From: Gammaproteobacteria bacterium
GTDB taxonomy: Bacteria; Pseudomonadota; Gammaproteobacteria; Thiohalospirales; Thiohalospiraceae
Assembly (NCBI GenBank): GCA_011322575.1
Contig: DRMK01000093.1
Location: 1 to 6,121 of the forward strand
Direction of reading: 5' to 3'
DNA: 6,121 nt
The notes under the pieces are model-generated. The model searched no databases, had not been told where the DNA came from, and saw only the letters and a list, made by a program, of their open reading frames with translations. Positions 5,121 to 6,121 of this stretch are shown here, piece by piece. The position numbers and the translations under genes were made by a program. The first letter of the stretch is position 1; every line of letters begins with the position of its first letter.

Positions 5121-6121
5121 GACGGTTGGACCTGCTGCAGCAGACTCCGGTAAATGGTGTGATAACAGCGCCCCATGGAGGCTACGGTATGTTTCTCCAG
5201 ATAGCACTCGCGCGCCGCGCTCCCGAGCCGCTCCGCCAGGGAAATATCGTCCATCACCACCTCCAGGGCGTGGGCAAGCGCCGCGGCATCGCGAGGCGGT
5301 ACCAGCCACCCCTCCACCCGGTGCTCGATCACGTCACCAATGGCCCCCGCAGTAGTGGCCACGATGGGCTTGCCAAACGCCATCCCTTCCAGCAGCACCA
5401 AAGGCAACCCCTCGGAGTAGGAGCTGATGACCAGCAGATCGGCCGCCCGCAAAAACTCACCCACGTTGCGCTGGTAACCGGCAAAGATCACCTGCGTCCC
5501 GATCCCGAGCCTGGCGGCCTGCTCCTGCAAGCTGGTGTGCTCTTCCCCCTCTCCCACGAACAACAACACTACGTCGCGCCCCCGAAAACTGCTGGCAAAG
5601 GCATCCAGAAGGGTGCTGTTGCCCTTGTCGTAGGCGAGGCGTCCGACACGTAGCAGAAGTCTGCTCTCAGCCCCGATCCCGTAACGCTCCCGCAACCCTC
5701 CGGCACCGGCTACCTCGCCATCCACCTCCACGCCGTTGTATATCAAGGTGATCCGTTCCCGATCGATACCGGCCCTCAACAGCTCTTCATAGAGCTGGGG
5801 AGAAACCACCACCGCGTGATGGAACAGGCGCAGCACCAGCTTGTCGATCCATTCGTAGAGGCGCAACCTGAAGGTGGTGCTGTACCAGGTATGACAGGTA
5901 GCCATGCGCAGCACCGGGCCACCGATGGATACCAGAGCCGCCAGAACATCGCTGCGATAGCCATGACTGTGAACCAGCTCTATGCCTTCGCTACGCATCC
6001 AGCCGCGCATCCGCCGCGCTGCCCCGGTGAGACCGGAACGCCCCACTTCGATCAATCTCCCTCTCAAGCCCCTGTCGGCGAGCGCCCCCAGCAGCATGCT
6101 CGCCCCGGGACTTTCGAGAAC
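5117..6121 (-). CDS. GT4-family glycosyltransferase, 5' end outside window
   Basis: Predicted cytoplasmic GT-B glycosyltransferase of family GT4; 334 C-terminal residues are present. The frame is open to the right edge, and the first visible residues (VLESPGASMLLGALADRG) match the glycine-rich loop region just inside a GT4 N-terminus, so only some tens of residues are likely missing; the ATG at 6097 is internal. Visible marks, numbered from the edge: LVHSHGYRSD (49-58) in the acceptor half, NGVE at 129-132 at the domain hinge, LLLRVGRLAYDKG (155-167) opening the donor domain, LFVGEGEE (187-194), and SEGLPLVLLEGM (236-247) with both Glu237 and Glu245 of the EX7E donor motif. KPIVATTAGAIGDVI follows (251-265). 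The C-terminal helix ends LLQQVQPS. Its stop overlaps the start of the next gene (ATGA), so the two are translationally coupled. Unlike the other GT4 in the window it keeps the full EX7E. Sugar specificity cannot be told. Confidence 0.93.
   Translation of the reverse strand, partial: VLESPGASMLLGALADRGLRGRLIEVGRSGLTGAARRMRGWMRSEGIELVHSHGYRSDVLAALVSIGGPVLRMATCHTWYSTTFRLRLYEWIDKLVLRLFHHAVVVSPQLYEELLRAGIDRERITLIYNGVEVDGEVAGAGGLRERYGIGAESRLLLRVGRLAYDKGNSTLLDAFASSFRGRDVVLLFVGEGEEHTSLQEQAARLGIGTQVIFAGYQRNVGEFLRAADLLVISSYSEGLPLVLLEGMAFGKPIVATTAGAIGDVIEHRVEGWLVPPRDAAALAHALEVVMDDISLAERLGSAARECYLEKHTVASMGRCYHTIYRSLLQQVQPS

Noticed and set aside
4149..5153. Long plus-strand open frame (334 codons)
   Set aside because: It lies antisense to the two-domain gene, its translation is rich in His, Gln, Pro and Gly with no recognisable motif, and it is explained by GC-rich codon use on the coding strand.
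3432..5309. Longer in-frame starts for the two-domain gene (5309), the deacetylase (3531) and the GT2 gene (2761)
   Set aside because: Each extension lies inside the preceding gene and has a low-quality Arg/Gly-rich sequence, while the chosen starts begin at the fold and have a ribosome binding site or overlap the preceding stop or nearly touch it.

Overview
The window is a piece of a surface- or exopolysaccharide biosynthesis locus. All five genes I can support lie on the minus strand, so transcription runs from right to left. The DNA is GC-rich, and the GC-rich, Shine-Dalgarno-using, tightly overlapping gene style fits a high-GC proteobacterium, perhaps a gammaproteobacterium. That placement is a weak inference, because no taxonomic marker is present.

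Layout in transcription order: (1) a GT4 glycosyltransferase cut by the right edge (5117-6121); (2) a two-domain protein, formyltransferase-like fold plus a GINT1-type beta-propeller-like domain (3414-5120), whose ATG overlaps the preceding TGA; (3) a NodB-type polysaccharide deacetylase (2656-3432), overlapping gene 2 by 19 bases; (4) a membrane-anchored GT2 glycosyltransferase (1523-2653), two bases after gene 3; (5) a 321-base AT-richer gap (1202-1522) with two inverted repeats and two A7 tracts; (6) a second GT4 glycosyltransferase (start 1201) that runs off the left edge.

Genes 1-4 overlap or nearly touch, so they are very probably one translationally coupled operon. The two GT4 enzymes would add sugars from nucleotide-sugar donors in the cytoplasm, the GT2 enzyme would act at the inner membrane, and the deacetylase would remove acetyl groups from an amino sugar or an O-acetylated residue. 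The role of the two-domain protein is unknown. It keeps the formyltransferase His/Asp pair at canonical spacing but has lost the catalytic Asn and the SLLP folate loop. No flippase, polymerase, export or chain-length gene lies in the window.

The most interesting items are the two-domain protein (genomic position 3414-5120) and the structured leader before the last gene. I see no RNA gene, CRISPR array, insertion sequence or phage element.
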